Both the position numbers and the translations under genes were made by a program. A DNA stretch of 64,000 nt, taken from contig CAVYXV010000010.1 of the NCBI GenBank assembly GCA_963772585.1, positions 186,001 through 250,000 of the forward strand. The letters are read 5' to 3'. This DNA comes from CAVVXN01 sp963772585 (GTDB lineage Bacteria > Planctomycetota > PLA2 > JAEUHO01). This document shows positions 27,759 to 36,569 of the stretch, piece after piece (position 1 is the first letter of the stretch; every line of letters starts with the position of its first letter). The notes below the pieces were generated by a model that saw only the letters and a program-made list of their open reading frames with translations, was not told the DNA's origin and made no database searches.

Positions 27759-29833
27759 GCCTCGTGGAGCGCGTCCGTGCGTGCCGGGTAGTTCGCGTTC
27801 TCGGTCAATCGCAGGAGGCTCGGGCGCCGTTCGGGATCGGCGAGGCGCCCCAACGCGGCCACGGCCAGGGCCTGGGCCAGCTCGCTCCGCCCCTCGTCGG
27901 ACGCCTTCTGGACGAGCCCCGGCACGGCGCCCAGGTCTCCGAGCCATCCCAGGGCGATCACGACCTGGCCCAGCGTCCGCTCCGTCCTCGCGGTGCCGAG
28001 CTCCCGCAAGAGTTCGGCGCCCGTCGTGCGCCCGCCGAGGAGCGCGAGCCCCAGGGCCGCCTCGCGGCAGAGGTCGTCGCGGCGTCGGTCCACCAGGGCG
28101 ATGTCGAGGGCGCGACGCACGTCGAGCCGGCCCCGTCCGAGCTGGCCGAGGGCGACGGCGCAGTGGCCGCGAAGCTCGGAATCCCGCCCCCGGTCCTCGA
28201 TCACGCCGAGCAGCAGGTCGATCGCGCTCTCGTCGCCCACGAGTCCCAGGCCGGCCGCATAGGCGCCGAGGAGGCGGTCGTCGCCGCGCCCCTTCTCCAA
28301 CCCGTCCCGAAGCAGGCGCGTCGCGTCGGCCCGGAAGCGCGTCGTCGCCCGGGACGTGAGGGGGACGTTCCGCGTGGCGAGCGCCAGGCCGAGAGCGGCG
28401 AAGCCTCGTACGGCGACCTGGCCGCTCCGGGCTTCCGAGAGCAGCAGGCGCGGGAGGTGGCCCTCCTCGAGCACGTCGGTCTTGCCGGCGGCGAGGTCCG
28501 CCCCGAGGAGCATGCCCGCGGCGATGTAGCCCAGCCCTTCTCCCAGCGGATCCTTCGCGTACCGCATCCCCTTGTCGAGCGCGGCCGCGGTCTCGCGTCG
28601 CTCCTCCTCGGCGAGGCAAGGCGTGATCTCCGCGAGGGCCGTGAACGCGGCACGGCGCACCTCCTTGGGCTGACGCTTCTGCTCCAGCACGCGGCGGAGC
28701 AGCGCGGGCGTGCCCGGACCGCCGAGACGGATCCTCGCCATCAGCGCGTGGCTGCGTTCCACCGAATTCCACCGGCGTCCGCGTCGGCGCTTGCCCAGCG
28801 CGACGTCCTTGAGATCGGACCGCACCGCGTCCGGGACGCCCTCGTCCGGTTGCCTCCCGAGGGCGACGATCAGGGCGACGGTCATGTCCTCCGGCAGGTC
28901 GTCCGCCGTGAGGCGCGCCCGGAGCTCGCGCACGACGAGCCGACCGTCCTTCGTCCACGCGTTGCCGTAGGGCTGATCCGCGAGCACGCCGAGGGCGAGC
29001 AGGGCGAAGGCGCGCATCCGCCGGGGGGCGCCGTCGTCGTCGTAGGCGGCGAGGAGCCGCTCCCGCAGGCGGTCGAGCTCGGCGCCGTCCATCTGCTGGT
29101 CGGGACGCGTGCGCCGCAGGAGCCCCGCGGCCAGCGCCGCCGACTCCCGGACCAACGGCGCGGCACGGGCGTCCTCCAGCCAGCAGAGGATCAGCCGACG
29201 GACGAGGCGATCCGGAGCGACCTTCGCCGCGGCGATCAGCGCGGACGCGCGGACGTCGTCGCGCACGTCGCGCTTCGGATCGAGGAGGCGGAGAAGGAAG
29301 GGGAGCACGACGCCGCGCACCGCTTCCTCGCGCCGGACCTCCCATGCGTCCTCGGGCGGGAGGTCGCCCTCCCGCGGCGTCACGACGCGGGCGTCGAGGG
29401 CGGCGAGGCGGTCGGGGAGGAGTGCGGCGCGGTTGAGCAGCCACCACGTCTGCCAGGCCGACTCCAGATCCGGCGCGCTCGGTCCCGGACGCCCGCCCGT
29501 CCGTCCGCGCCCCGTGGTCGGACCGCCGATCGACGGACCGCGGGGCGCGGGCCCCACGCCGGGCGAGGAGCCCCCCGTGGCGGGCGGCGCCGTCTGGGGC
29601 GGGGGCTGGGCGGGTGGCGTCGGGGCCGGGGGGGGGGCCGGCAGTCCCGCGGGCGGACCCGGGGGCGGGGGCGGCGTGGGAGCGGTGTCCGGCGGTTGGT
29701 AGTTCGGGGGCCTGGGGCCGAAGCCCGCTCCGTGCGCCCAGGCCCTCGGGGACGTGCCGAGGAGGGCTCCCGCCGCCGCCAGGAGGGCGAACGCGAAGAC
29801 GGAGACGCGGTGTCGTCGGCGGCGGACGGCCAA
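27743..29833 (-). CDS. secreted HEAT-repeat protein
   Basis: About 696 residues starting at TTG 29833 (AGGA 8 nt upstream). An ATG at 29968 in the same frame would overlap the divergent methyltransferase. A basic N-terminus and a signal peptide (FAFALLAAAGALLG, ending near WAHG) are followed by a Pro/Gly-rich linker of roughly 90 residues. The rest (about 130-696) consists of HEAT/armadillo-like helical repeats, for example VRESAALAAGLLRR, MRAFALLALGVLAD and LRGHCAVALGQLGRG. It is probably an exported scaffold for protein contacts. Such proteins are abundant in planctomycetes. No catalytic motif is visible. Confidence 0.82.
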   Translation of the reverse strand: MAVRRRRHRVSVFAFALLAAAGALLGTSPRAWAHGAGFGPRPPNYQPPDTAPTPPPPPGPPAGLPAPPPAPTPPAQPPPQTAPPATGGSSPGVGPAPRGPSIGGPTTGRGRTGGRPGPSAPDLESAWQTWWLLNRAALLPDRLAALDARVVTPREGDLPPEDAWEVRREEAVRGVVLPFLLRLLDPKRDVRDDVRASALIAAAKVAPDRLVRRLILCWLEDARAAPLVRESAALAAGLLRRTRPDQQMDGAELDRLRERLLAAYDDDGAPRRMRAFALLALGVLADQPYGNAWTKDGRLVVRELRARLTADDLPEDMTVALIVALGRQPDEGVPDAVRSDLKDVALGKRRRGRRWNSVERSHALMARIRLGGPGTPALLRRVLEQKRQPKEVRRAAFTALAEITPCLAEEERRETAAALDKGMRYAKDPLGEGLGYIAAGMLLGADLAAGKTDVLEEGHLPRLLLSEARSGQVAVRGFAALGLALATRNVPLTSRATTRFRADATRLLRDGLEKGRGDDRLLGAYAAGLGLVGDESAIDLLLGVIEDRGRDSELRGHCAVALGQLGRGRLDVRRALDIALVDRRRDDLCREAALGLALLGGRTTGAELLRELGTARTERTLGQVVIALGWLGDLGAVPGLVQKASDEGRSELAQALAVAALGRLADPERRPSLLRLTENANYPARTDALHEAYTIL

Positions 29834-29931
29834 GCGAACGGTCCTGTCGTGCCCCTTCCGTAGCGTCCCGAGTCTACCACCGTGGGCCGATCCCGGATCC
29901 ACGCCGCGGGACCTCCGGCTAGCCTGCCTCC

Positions 29932-30627
29932 ATGACGGACGCCCGCTCCCGTTGGAACGACCCGGCACAGGTCGAGCGGTTCGCCACGCGCGACGCCGAC
30001 CACCGGCTCCAGGCCCTGCTGGGCGCCTACGAGGCGGCGGGCCGGGTCCGTGTGCTCGACCTCGGCTGCGCGGGCGGGCGAAACGCCGACCTCCTCGCCC
30101 GCCGCGGGTTCGACGTCTACGCCCTCGACGCCGCGGAGGCGATGGTCGAGCGAACGCGCGAACGCGTCGCCCGCTCCCTCGGTGCCGCCGAGGCCGGCCG
30201 GAGGGTGGTGCCGGGCCGGATGACGGATCTCTCGCCCCTGCCCGTGTCGGGCTTCGACCTGGTCGTCGCGCTGGGCATCTACCACCAGGCCGCGTCGGAG
30301 GGGGAGTGGAACCGGGCGCTCGCAGAGACCGTGCGCGTCCTCCGGCCCCGGGCCCGCGTCCTCGTCTCCAACTTCGCGCCCGGCACCGTCCTCGACGGAG
30401 GCGCGCTCGCGAAGGTCTCGGGAACGTCGATCGTCTACGAGAGCCCCCGCGGCGGACACGTCTGCCTGCGTGCCGCCGAGGAGCTCGACGAGGACTTCCG
30501 CGCGCTCGGTCTCGGCTGCGAGGTGCCCTCCGAGACGGTGCGACGCGAAGCGGGCACGTCGTTCCGCGTGACGGTCAACGCGCTCTACCGGAAGCCCCCC
30601 GTGCCCGGCGGCGACGCTACCCCCTGA
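29932..30627 (+). CDS. class I SAM-dependent methyltransferase
   Basis: 231-residue methyltransferase. Motif I is VLDLGCAGGRNADLLARRG and the acidic motif II follows in VYALDAAEAMVERT. FDLVVALGIYHQA is the motif III strand. It resembles UbiE/TehB-like small-molecule methyltransferases, and no substrate can be assigned. It is divergent from the HEAT-repeat gene and its end overlaps the convergent K+ channel gene by 11 bp. Confidence 0.88.
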   Translation: MTDARSRWNDPAQVERFATRDADHRLQALLGAYEAAGRVRVLDLGCAGGRNADLLARRGFDVYALDAAEAMVERTRERVARSLGAAEAGRRVVPGRMTDLSPLPVSGFDLVVALGIYHQAASEGEWNRALAETVRVLRPRARVLVSNFAPGTVLDGGALAKVSGTSIVYESPRGGHVCLRAAEELDEDFRALGLGCEVPSETVRREAGTSFRVTVNALYRKPPVPGGDATP

Positions 30628-31780
30628 TCTGCGCTTCCAGGCGGCGGCGGCCGTCGGCGTCCACCATGACGACCAGCGCCATCCCCGCGTCGAGCACGAG
30701 CTCGGGGTCGGGGTCGAACTGGAAGGGCTCTTCGCCCGCGCGCCGGACGGCGAGCAACACGGCTCCTGCGTTCTCGTGGATCTTCAACGACTTCACCGGG
30801 CGGCCGATCCAGGACGAGCCCTCGCGCACCACGACCTCCTCGACGCGCAGGCCGCGGGCCTTGTCCCGCAGCATCGTGTCCAGGAACGAGACGACCGCCG
30901 GGCGAACCAGCTCCGAGGCCATGCGCAGGCCGCCGATCCGGTCGGGGCTCACGACGCCGTCGGCACCGGCCTGCCGGAGCTTCCCTTCGTGCGAGGGATC
31001 GGTCAGGGCCGCGATGATGCGCGCTCCGGGGGCCAGGCGCCGGGCCGTGAAGACCACGAGGATGTTGTCCTTGTCGCTCTCCATGCAGGCGACGACCCCC
31101 GCCGCGCGATCGATCCCGGCCTCCAGGAGCACCTCGTCCTCGCTCGGGTCTCCCAGGACGCACGGGATGTCCTTGAGACGTGCCCTCGCCGTACCCAGGG
31201 CGACCTCCGTCGGCACGACCATGACGACGTCGCGGTCCGTTCCGAGGAGCTCCCGCGTCACGAACCACGCTGCCCCGGCGTCGCCGCATACGACGTGGTG
31301 CCCATTCATCCGGTTGATGGTCTTTTCCATGCGACGCCTCGCGAAGATGTGGAGGAAGTGGCCCTCGATCAGGAAGGCGGCCAGCATCGGCACCGTGTAG
31401 GTGAAGATGCCGATGCCGAAGAGGATCAGGCCGATGGTGAAGACGCGTCCCCCGGGGCTTCCCTGGAGGTCCACGACCTCGCCGTAGCCCACCGTCGTCA
31501 GGGTGATGACGGTCATGTAGACGGAGTCGATCAGGCTGGTGTGGCCGCCGCCGATCACCGCGTACCCCACGACCCCGATGAGGGTCAGCACCAGCATGGC
31601 AGCCAGGGCCCAGGTGAGTCGCTTGCGGAGCCGCTCGAACTCCTCGAGTCGGGCGCTGTAGACGTGGCGCGCGTGGTGGGGGCGCTCGCTCCCGCGAGCC
31701 GCGTCGTCCCCCCCGGGCCGGCTGCCCGCCCGCTCGGGGCCTCGCGCGCCACCGCCCGTCCTGCCGCTCGCTGCCGTCAC
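30617..31780 (-). CDS. two-helix K+ channel with RCK (TrkA_N/TrkA_C) domains
   Basis: 387-residue potassium channel. I chose GTG 31780 because GGGAGG lies about 5 nt upstream. Two membrane helices (about 50-72 and 105-130) flank the pore with selectivity filter TVGYGE. The RCK domain begins at NGHHVVCGDAGAAWFVTREL (Rossmann fold, though the Gly motif is not canonical). A TrkA_C domain ends the protein (GLRVEEVVVREGSSWIGRPV). RCK domains gate such channels in response to ions or nucleotides. It faces the encapsulin operon across about 200 bp. Confidence 0.9.
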   Translation of the reverse strand: MTAASGRTGGGARGPERAGSRPGGDDAARGSERPHHARHVYSARLEEFERLRKRLTWALAAMLVLTLIGVVGYAVIGGGHTSLIDSVYMTVITLTTVGYGEVVDLQGSPGGRVFTIGLILFGIGIFTYTVPMLAAFLIEGHFLHIFARRRMEKTINRMNGHHVVCGDAGAAWFVTRELLGTDRDVVMVVPTEVALGTARARLKDIPCVLGDPSEDEVLLEAGIDRAAGVVACMESDKDNILVVFTARRLAPGARIIAALTDPSHEGKLRQAGADGVVSPDRIGGLRMASELVRPAVVSFLDTMLRDKARGLRVEEVVVREGSSWIGRPVKSLKIHENAGAVLLAVRRAGEEPFQFDPDPELVLDAGMALVVMVDADGRRRLEAQIRG

Positions 31781-31983
31781 CTCGCCTCCCAGCCGCGAAT
31801 GAGGACCGATGGTAGCCGGTATCCCCCCGCACCACGAGACGCGCGTCGCGCGCTCCCGGACGCTCCCGGCTCGCCTATCCCTTGCGGGGCGCGGGGGGTA
31901 GGATCCGCCCCGGCGAGGAACGCGGAGGCCGCCCTCCCTGGGTGGAGGCACCCGGTCCACCGCGACAGCGACGAGGAGGCTCC
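31781..31983. promoter_or_regulatory. divergent intergenic region between K+ channel and encapsulin operon
   Basis: 203 bp lie between two divergent genes, so promoters for both must sit here. The only clear element is the encapsulin Shine-Dalgarno (GAGGAGG, about 31974-31980). I see no recognisable -35/-10 pair or operator. Confidence 0.4.
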
Positions 31984-33402
31984 ATGGCCGAGGAATCCCA
32001 CGAGGAAGTCAAGCGACAGAGCATCGACCGCGATGCCGCGCGCCAGCTGGCGACGACCACCAAGAGCGTCCCGCAGATGGTGGGCATCACGCCCCGGCTG
32101 CTGCTCCGTCTGCTGCCGTGGGTCCAGGTGGAGGCCGGCACCTACCGCGTCAACCGGCGCAAGACCGTCCAGCGGCTCCACGGGAAGTTCCATGCCGAGG
32201 TCGTGGACGGCAAGGTGAAGGTGACGGGGAAGCAGCTGGCGGCCTTGCCGCTCTTCCACGACACCGACGTGGGCGTCCTCGACGCCATGGCGAAGAAGCT
32301 CACGACCGAGCACTTCGAACCCGGCGACACCGTGGTGAAGGAAGGCGACAAGGCCGACCGCTTCTTCATCGTCGCGAAGGGCAAGATCGAGGCGATCCTG
32401 CGCGGGCCGCACGGCGAGCCGCTCCGCCTCGCGATCCTCTCCAGGGGCGACTGCTGCGGCGAGATCGCCCTGCTCCAGGACACGACGCGCACGGCGACGC
32501 TCAAGGCGGTCACCTCCCTCGTGCTGCTCTCCCTTCCTCGCGCGGAGTTCGACCTGCTGCTGAAGAAGTCCCCCGATCTGAAGGAGCAGCTCCAGGAGAC
32601 GGTCACCGAGCGGATGCGCGTCCTGAAGGAGGCCGGAGAGCATGGCGAGCCTCCCGTCAAGGTGGCCGGGAGTTCCGAAGGCGAGCTCGACGTTCCCACC
32701 GGCTCGCTCGACTACGAGACCGAGCCCCGGGAGCTGGCCCTCCACCAGCAGCAGACGATCGTCCAGGTCCACACCCGCGTGACCGACATCTTCAACCAGC
32801 CGATCAACCAGCTCCGCGAGCAGATCCGGCTGGCCATCGAAGGGATGAAGGAGCAGCAGGAGTGGCAGATGCTCAACAGCCCGGACTTCGGCCTGCTCGC
32901 CCAGTCCGATCCGGTGATGCGCGTCCCCACCCGGCGCGGGCCGCCCACGCCCGACGACTTGGACGAGCTCCTCGCCCGCGTGTGGAAGAAGCCGGCCTTC
33001 TTCTTGGCGCATCCGAGGGCCATCGCCGCCTTCGGGCGCGAGTGCACGCAGCGCGGTGTGCCGCCGGTGGCGATCAACGTGTTCGGAAGCCCGTTCATCA
33101 CCTGGCGCGGCGTTCCCATCTTCCCGAGTGACAAGCTCGCCGTGAACGGCGGCGGAGGCGTGGGAACCACGAACATCCTGCTCATGCGCGTCGGCGAGCA
33201 GGACCAGGGCGTGGTCGGGCTGCACCAGACCGGGATCCCCGGCGAACAGATGCCGAGCCTCTCCGTGCGCTTCATGAAGATCAACAACAAGGGTATCGCC
33301 TCGTACCTGGTCACGAACTACTTCTCCGTCGCGTGCCTGACGCCGGACGCGCTGGGCGTGCTCGAGGACGTGCAGGTCGGCCACTACCATGAGTACGCGT
33401 AG
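31984..33402 (+). CDS. family 2B encapsulin shell protein with cyclic-nucleotide-binding domain
   Basis: Shell-forming protein of an encapsulin nanocompartment, 472 residues. An N-terminal arm (about 1-85, with KSVPQMVGITPRLLLRLLPW) precedes a cyclic-nucleotide-binding domain (about 85-205). In that domain the phosphate-binding cassette reads GEIALLQDTTRTATL, with Glu 160 and Arg 169 at the ligand positions. The HK97-type shell fold follows (about 240-472), with FNQPINQLREQIRLAIEG, RVPTRRGPPTPDDLDELLAR, KPAFFLAHPRAIAAFGREC and the C-terminal SVRFMKINNKGIASYLVTNY. This insertion defines family 2B. ATG 31984 has a GAGGAGG Shine-Dalgarno. The stop overlaps the cargo gene by 14 bp, so shell and cargo synthesis are coupled. 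The likely cargo is the desulfurase downstream. Confidence 0.92.
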   Translation: MAEESHEEVKRQSIDRDAARQLATTTKSVPQMVGITPRLLLRLLPWVQVEAGTYRVNRRKTVQRLHGKFHAEVVDGKVKVTGKQLAALPLFHDTDVGVLDAMAKKLTTEHFEPGDTVVKEGDKADRFFIVAKGKIEAILRGPHGEPLRLAILSRGDCCGEIALLQDTTRTATLKAVTSLVLLSLPRAEFDLLLKKSPDLKEQLQETVTERMRVLKEAGEHGEPPVKVAGSSEGELDVPTGSLDYETEPRELALHQQQTIVQVHTRVTDIFNQPINQLREQIRLAIEGMKEQQEWQMLNSPDFGLLAQSDPVMRVPTRRGPPTPDDLDELLARVWKKPAFFLAHPRAIAAFGRECTQRGVPPVAINVFGSPFITWRGVPIFPSDKLAVNGGGGVGTTNILLMRVGEQDQGVVGLHQTGIPGEQMPSLSVRFMKINNKGIASYLVTNYFSVACLTPDALGVLEDVQVGHYHEYA

Positions 33403-35563
33403 GGAGGCGCCGAACCCCATCCCGCCCACGGCGACGGACGTCGGCGCTCTCGGCGCGCTTCCGCCGATCCTGGACCCGCGCGCCCTCGGGGAGGTCGCCG
33501 GCGGCCTGACCGTGCCCATGGCGATGCCCTTCTCGCTCTTCGGGGCCGAGGGCGAGGCCAAGGCCATGCACCCTCCGTTGGCCGGGTCCGACCCGCGGGG
33601 GCTGCCGCCCAAGGCCTTCGCCGTGGCGCAGGGCGCGGCGCCGGGCAGCGTGCCCGGATCGTGGGGCCTGCCGCTTCCCGGCGCAGCCTCGCCGTTCCTG
33701 CCCGGAGAGGCGAGCGTCGCCAAGCTGGAGGGGCCGCCGACCGGCGTGGAGGCGGGGATGCCCCCCGCGCCGCCGGCCCCGTCGGGTGCGGGCGCGCCCG
33801 CGTCGCCGCCGAACGGCGCCTCCTGGAGCCTTCCGCCGCTGGAGGGGTGGGTACCGCCGGCGGTGGGCCAGGCGCCTCCCCCCGACGCCGCCACGCCCGC
33901 CGCCGGGGGAATTCCGGCCGCGGCCCTTCCCCGCGATGCCCAGGTCACGCACCCCCCGATCGGTGGGGACCCGACGAGCGTCCCGGGCGGCGGTGCCGCC
34001 CCCGCGCCGCCCGCCGACGTCCCCGCACCGACGGGGAGCCCCGAGGAGGCGGTCGCGCTCCACGTGGCCCTCGACCTCATGGAGCGTCTGGGGGCCCCGG
34101 CGAGCGGCCCCGAACACGCCGTCCTCTCCCAGGCGGATCGCCCGGACGCCTCGCTCCATCTCCCGACCAGCGACCCCGAGCTCCGCGACGCGCTCGGCCT
34201 CGCGACGGGACCCGTGATGCCGGAGGCTCCGGCCGAGTCGCTGGTCCAAGGCGCCACGCTGCCCGCGGCCGAGCCTTCCGTTCCCGACTTCTACTTCCTC
34301 CCGGCCGAGCCGGCCGCGCCCGACGTGGCGCCGGACTCTGCCCCTTCCTTCGATCCCCACGCCGTCCGCAGCGACTTCCCGGCCCTCCACCAGCACGTGA
34401 ACGGAAAGCCGCTGGTCTGGCTCGACAACGCCGCCACCACGCACAAGCCCCAGGCGGTCATCGACGCCGTCGCCCGCTTCTACGAGAAGGACAACTCGAA
34501 CATCCACCGCGGCGCGCACACGCTGGCCGCGCGCGCGACGGAGGCCTACGAGAGCGCGCGGGACACCGTGCGCCGCTTCCTGGGCGCGTCGGAGCCGGAG
34601 GAGATCGTCTTCGCCCGCGGGACGACCGAGGCGATCAACCTCGTCATGAACGCGTGGGGCCGCAAGCACATCCAGGGCGGCGACGAGATCGTCCTGACGC
34701 TCCTCGAGCACCACGCGAACATCGTCCCCTGGCAGATGCTCCGCCAGAAGACGGGATGCGTGCTCAAGGTGGTCCCGATCACCGATCGCGGCGAGGTGGA
34801 CCTCGAGGCCTACACGAGCCTGCTGGGACCGCGCACGAAGCTCGTCGCCGTCACGCAGGTGTCGAACGCGCTCGGGACCGTCGTGCCCGTTCAGGAGATG
34901 GCCACGCTCGCGCACCGCCACGGCGCCATGGTGCTGGTGGACGGGGCGCAGTCCGTTCCCCACATCCGCGTGAACGTGCAGGACATCGGCGCCGACTTCC
35001 TCGTGTTCTCCGGCCACAAGATCTTCGCGCCCATGGGCATCGGCGTCCTCTACGCGAAGAAGGCGATCCTCGAGGACATGGATCCCTGGCAGGGCGGCGG
35101 CAGCATGATCGTGGACGTCACCTTCGAGCGGACGATCTACGCCCAGCCCCCGGCGAAATTCGAGGCGGGAACCCCTTCCGTGGGCGACGCCGTCGGGCTC
35201 GGCGCCGCGCTGGACTACGTGGAGCGGCTCGGCATCGAGAACATGGCGCGCTACGAGGACGAGCTGCTCCAGTACGGCACGGAGATGCTGAAGACGGTGC
35301 CGGGGCTGAGGCTGATCGGCACGGCGCCCGAGAAGGTGAGCGTCATGTCCTTCCTGCTGGAAGGCACGCGACCCGAGGACGTCGGTCGGTACCTCAACAC
35401 GGAGGGCATCGCCGTGCGCGCCGGTCACCACTGTGCGCAGCCCACCGTCCGGCGGTTCGGGACCGAGGGGACGGTCCGCCCGTCCCTGGCCGTCTACAAC
35501 AACGTGGAGGACATCGACCGCCTGGTCGATGCGCTCCGCCGGTACCGGACCTCCGGACGCTAG
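33389..35563 (+). CDS. SufS-type cysteine desulfurase with long encapsulin-targeting extension
   Basis: 724-residue PLP enzyme. Residues 1-320 are Pro/Ala/Gly-rich and look disordered, broken by short conserved-looking hydrophobic islands (VPMAMPFSLFG near residue 42 and VPDFYFLPAEP near residue 290). Residues 321-724 are a complete group II cysteine desulfurase. It has FDPHAVRSDFPAL at the start, NIHRGAHTLAARAT, EHHANIVPW, the PLP lysine in FSGHKIFAP (Lys 544) and the catalytic cysteine in RAGHHCAQPTV (Cys 682). It converts cysteine to alanine and a persulfide. Family 2 encapsulin cargo desulfurases are known to carry such extensions as cargo-loading domains. No sufBCD or sufE gene is nearby, so the sulfur may be stored rather than passed to Fe-S assembly (inference). 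Confidence 0.92.
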   Translation: MSTRREAPNPIPPTATDVGALGALPPILDPRALGEVAGGLTVPMAMPFSLFGAEGEAKAMHPPLAGSDPRGLPPKAFAVAQGAAPGSVPGSWGLPLPGAASPFLPGEASVAKLEGPPTGVEAGMPPAPPAPSGAGAPASPPNGASWSLPPLEGWVPPAVGQAPPPDAATPAAGGIPAAALPRDAQVTHPPIGGDPTSVPGGGAAPAPPADVPAPTGSPEEAVALHVALDLMERLGAPASGPEHAVLSQADRPDASLHLPTSDPELRDALGLATGPVMPEAPAESLVQGATLPAAEPSVPDFYFLPAEPAAPDVAPDSAPSFDPHAVRSDFPALHQHVNGKPLVWLDNAATTHKPQAVIDAVARFYEKDNSNIHRGAHTLAARATEAYESARDTVRRFLGASEPEEIVFARGTTEAINLVMNAWGRKHIQGGDEIVLTLLEHHANIVPWQMLRQKTGCVLKVVPITDRGEVDLEAYTSLLGPRTKLVAVTQVSNALGTVVPVQEMATLAHRHGAMVLVDGAQSVPHIRVNVQDIGADFLVFSGHKIFAPMGIGVLYAKKAILEDMDPWQGGGSMIVDVTFERTIYAQPPAKFEAGTPSVGDAVGLGAALDYVERLGIENMARYEDELLQYGTEMLKTVPGLRLIGTAPEKVSVMSFLLEGTRPEDVGRYLNTEGIAVRAGHHCAQPTVRRFGTEGTVRPSLAVYNNVEDIDRLVDALRRYRTSGR

Positions 35564-35576
35564 CCCCCGGGTCGCC

Positions 35577-35732
35577 ATGCGGATCCTGTTCGCCGGTTTC
35601 GTCGCGCCGCCCCTGGCCGCCGTGCCCGCCTTCGCCGAACAGCGGGCGTGGCAGAGGCAGCGCTCCGACGAGCCCGAACGGGTCCTTCGCGGCCGGGTGG
35701 GGCCGGTGCTGCGACGGGAACCGGGGCGGTGA
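35577..35732 (+). CDS. possible 51-residue small ORF between desulfurase and cupin
   Basis: An ATG-initiated frame of 51 codons begins with a short hydrophobic, signal-like stretch (MRILFAGFVAPPLAAVPAFA) and then becomes Arg-rich. Its stop overlaps the GTG of the cupin (GTGA), the same arrangement as between other genes here. It has no good Shine-Dalgarno, so it may be chance. Confidence 0.25.
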   Translation: MRILFAGFVAPPLAAVPAFAEQRAWQRQRSDEPERVLRGRVGPVLRREPGR

Positions 35733-36073
35733 CGCAACCGCGGCGCCTCGACGCGTCCGATCCGGCGCGCCTGGCCGACCTCGTCGCGGTGGCCGACGGC
35801 GCCATCGTGAGCCGGACCCTCGTGGCGGAGGCGGGGGGGCGGATCGTGCTCTTCGCCTTCGACACCGGGCAGGCCCTGACCGAGCACACCACGCCGTTCG
35901 AGGCCGTGGTCCAAGTGCTGGACGGCGCGCTCGCCGTCACGGTCGGCGGCGAGCGCCACGCCGTCCGGGCCGGCGAGGTGATCCGCATGCCGGGGGGCGT
36001 CCCCCACGCCCTACAGGCCGGGGAGCCCACGCGCATGCTGCTCGTCATGCTGGCGAGGCAGGGAGACGCGTGA
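35729..36073 (+). CDS. small cupin-domain protein
   Basis: 114 residues forming one cupin barrel. Motif 1 is FDTGQALTEHTTPFEAVVQV and motif 2 is MPGGVPHALQA. The metal-ligand histidines are His in TEHTTPFE, possibly Glu in the same segment, and His in VPHAL. GTG 35729 is preferred; a GTG at 35648 would add a basic tail. It is in the encapsulin operon, and its stop overlaps the next gene. It may bind a metal or small sulfur-containing ligand, for example as a thiol dioxygenase-like or sensor protein; this is inference from context. Confidence 0.75.
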   Translation: MTQPRRLDASDPARLADLVAVADGAIVSRTLVAEAGGRIVLFAFDTGQALTEHTTPFEAVVQVLDGALAVTVGGERHAVRAGEVIRMPGGVPHALQAGEPTRMLLVMLARQGDA

Positions 36074-36543
36074 AGGAGTCGGCGTCCGGAGGGCCGCGAT
36101 TCATGGCTCGCGTCAGGCGGGAGGTCGCCGCCTGCGGGGATGAGCACATCGGCACCGGGCACATGCTCCTCGCCTGTTTCGAGGAGCCGACCGGCCCCCT
36201 GCCGCACGTGCTCGCCGCCCTCGCCCTGGAGGGCGAGCAGGTACGCGAGCGCGTCCTCGACCGTCTCGGTCGCCGACCGGCCCTCCCCCTCGGTTCCCGG
36301 GGACAGCTCGCGGTCACCCCGGGCGTGAAGCGGGTCCTGGAAGTCTCGCTGGAGGAGGCGAGGCGGCTGGGGTGCGACGAGCAGATCGACCCCGTGCATC
36401 TGTTCCTGGCCCTGATCGTGGTTCGCGAGACCGTCGCCGGGCAGATCCTCGCCTCCTGCGGCGTCGACCCGGAGGCGGCCCGGCGCCAGGTCGTTCGCTC
36501 CCTGGGCGAGCCGCCCGCCGGTGCGAACGAGATCGGTGCCTGA
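36070..36543 (+). CDS. Clp_N-domain-only protein
   Basis: 157 residues starting with GTG inside the cupin stop. It carries two Clp_N repeats of the kind found at the N-terminus of ClpA/ClpB/ClpC: GDEHIGTGHMLLACFEEPTG in the first and CDEQIDPVHLFLALIVVRET in the second. There is no AAA+ domain. Such stand-alone N-domains resemble ClpC-adaptor or ClpS-interacting modules. In the encapsulin operon it could recruit a chaperone-protease to shell or cargo, or sense peptides; this is inference. The gene ends 26 bp before the convergent S41 peptidase gene. Confidence 0.8.
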   Translation: MKESASGGPRFMARVRREVAACGDEHIGTGHMLLACFEEPTGPLPHVLAALALEGEQVRERVLDRLGRRPALPLGSRGQLAVTPGVKRVLEVSLEEARRLGCDEQIDPVHLFLALIVVRETVAGQILASCGVDPEAARRQVVRSLGEPPAGANEIGA

Positions 36544-36569
36544 ACCGTGGGGGGATGCGATCGTTCGCG

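Noticed and set aside
31984..33402. Crp/Fnr-type transcription factor because of the cNMP domain
   Set aside because: There is no HTH. The C-terminal half has the encapsulin/HK97 pattern and the neighbour is the typical cargo desulfurase.
36140..36328. Small frames inside the Clp_N gene
   Set aside because: Ser/Arg-rich shadows without a ribosome-binding site.
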